From the IMG/VR virus record IMGVR_UViG_3300020021_000011, positions 1-59,354 of that record: a DNA stretch of 59,354 nucleotides; one strand, 5' to 3'. The position numbers were made by a program, and so were the translations under genes. Source of the stretch: a virus. Below the pieces are notes generated by a model. That model worked only from the letters and a program-made list of their open reading frames with translations. It ran no database searches and was not told the DNA's origin. Shown here in pieces: positions 58,790 to 59,354 of this stretch; position 1 is the first letter of the stretch, and each line of letters begins with the position of its first letter.

Positions 58790-59338
58790 ATGCAGAAGAA
58801 TAATGAACTTAGATGGATACAGTTTGTTCGTGACTCAAATAGAATAGAAGGTATACATAGAGAGCCTACTAAAGAGGAGGTGCTTGAATGCGATAGATTT
58901 ATTCATCTTGATAAAATAGATATATCAGAGTTGGTAAAGTTTGTCAAGATTTATCAGCCTAATGCTGTGCTGCGTGATAAGAAGGGATTAGATGTTCGTA
59001 TTGGTAACTATCTACCGCCAGAAGGTCAGGCAGCTATTCGTAAATGGTTGAATGAGTTACTTTCTGATATACAAACACCAGCACAAGGTAAACGTCCTTT
59101 AAGTGCATATGAAGCACATCAACAGTATGAAGCTTTACATCCATTTACAGATGGTAATGGTAGGTCAGGGCGTATGCTATGGTTCTGGATGCGTAAAGGC
59201 AATGCTCCGTTAGGCTTTTTACACCACTGGTACTATGACTCTTTAGGAGAACATCGTAATCAGACTGTCACAGTAGATGTAAAGAAAGAGGAAGCTATTA
59301 AAGCTTTAATTAAGGAGAAACTTAGTGAGAAAGCTTAA
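58790..59338 (+). CDS. Fic-domain protein (probable AMP-transferase), autoinhibited type
   Basis: 182 aa. Catalytic motif H117-P-F-T-D-G-N-G-R125-S-G-R128, a complete HPFx(D/E)GNGRxxR site with H117 as general base. Near the N-terminus, S16-N-R-I-E20-G21 fits the inhibitory (S/T)xxxE(G/N) helix of class II Fic proteins. Fic proteins transfer AMP (or similar groups) to Ser/Thr/Tyr of targets. The target here is unknown; host takeover or counter-defence are plausible. Confidence 0.9.
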   Translation: MQKNNELRWIQFVRDSNRIEGIHREPTKEEVLECDRFIHLDKIDISELVKFVKIYQPNAVLRDKKGLDVRIGNYLPPEGQAAIRKWLNELLSDIQTPAQGKRPLSAYEAHQQYEALHPFTDGNGRSGRMLWFWMRKGNAPLGFLHHWYYDSLGEHRNQTVTVDVKKEEAIKALIKEKLSEKA

Positions 59339-59354
59339 AATAGGGGATGCAGTA
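59325..59354 (+). CDS. 5' end of the small gene that continues at base 1
   Basis: GTG 59325 with AGGAG (59313-59317) seven bases upstream, overlapping the Fic stop. The frame reads V-R-K-L-K-I-G-D-A-V to the window end and continues in frame as T-W-T-A-K-S from base 1. Confidence 0.8.
   Translation, partial: MRKLKIGDAV

Noticed and set aside
1-59354. CRISPR arrays, insertion sequences, integrase, repressor
   Set aside because: No regularly spaced repeats, transposase or recombinase motifs or attachment-site pairs were visible.

Overview
The window looks like one complete genome of a virulent short-tailed phage (podovirus gene plan) of about 59.4 kb. It is AT-rich and gene-dense, with many stop/start overlaps. 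The last 30 bases and the first 204 bases form one uninterrupted 77-codon reading frame, with a good ribosome site at 59313-59317 and a GTG start at 59325. This indicates a circularly permuted or circularised molecule opened inside that gene. A spanin-like gene pair points to a Gram-negative host. I see no integrase, repressor or phage RNA polymerase. Several near-consensus sigma70-type promoters suggest that host RNA polymerase does the transcription. The species of the host cannot be read from the sequence. Layout, left to right: (1) 1-12553, plus strand: DNA metabolism. It holds a family A DNA polymerase with a zinc-ribbon insertion, a probable ssDNA-binding protein, a Cas4-like exonuclease, an endonuclease VII-type nuclease, both subunits of a class Ia ribonucleotide reductase, a PD-(D/E)XK nuclease, two HNH nucleases, a metallophosphoesterase, a DUF3310 (T7 gp1.7-like) protein and a SpeD-like pyruvoyl decarboxylase. 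Many tiny genes lie between them. (2) 12545-39445, minus strand: virion and lysis genes, in transcription order from 39445 down. These are surface/fibre proteins, small terminase, large terminase, portal, scaffold, major capsid protein, head-tail adaptor, nozzle-like protein, tail fibre, holin candidate, large internal virion proteins, GH108 endolysin and the spanin pair. (3) 39446-40892: a 1.4-kb non-coding hub between the divergent blocks, with promoters, a G-quadruplex-type C-run cluster and an exact 16-bp parS (ParB-binding) sequence. (4) 40893-52252, plus strand: probable early region. It has many tiny and membrane proteins, a SprT-like protease, and an amidoligase module (two COOH-NH2 ligases, a class II glutamine amidotransferase and a gamma-glutamylcyclotransferase), ending in two tRNA-like RNAs. 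(5) 52253-53005: hairpins, a polypurine tract, a very AT-rich block and a 16-bp inverted repeat, which make it an origin candidate. (6) 53006-59354, plus strand: primase, a frameshifted polynucleotide-kinase-like gene, a phosphoesterase, an HNH nuclease, a structured RNA leader, a DnaB-type helicase and a Fic protein. The genes fit a lytic programme: early host-modifying products, then nucleotide supply and replication from both plus-strand replication blocks, then the minus-strand virion operon. Two near-perfect sigma70 promoters carrying the same 15-bp dyad probably co-regulate the virion operon. The most interesting points are the parS match, a strong overprinted gene inside the portal 3' end, the amidoligase module, the SpeD and Fic genes, a repeated 19-nt leader motif at fixed distance from three genes, and unexplained structured RNAs.
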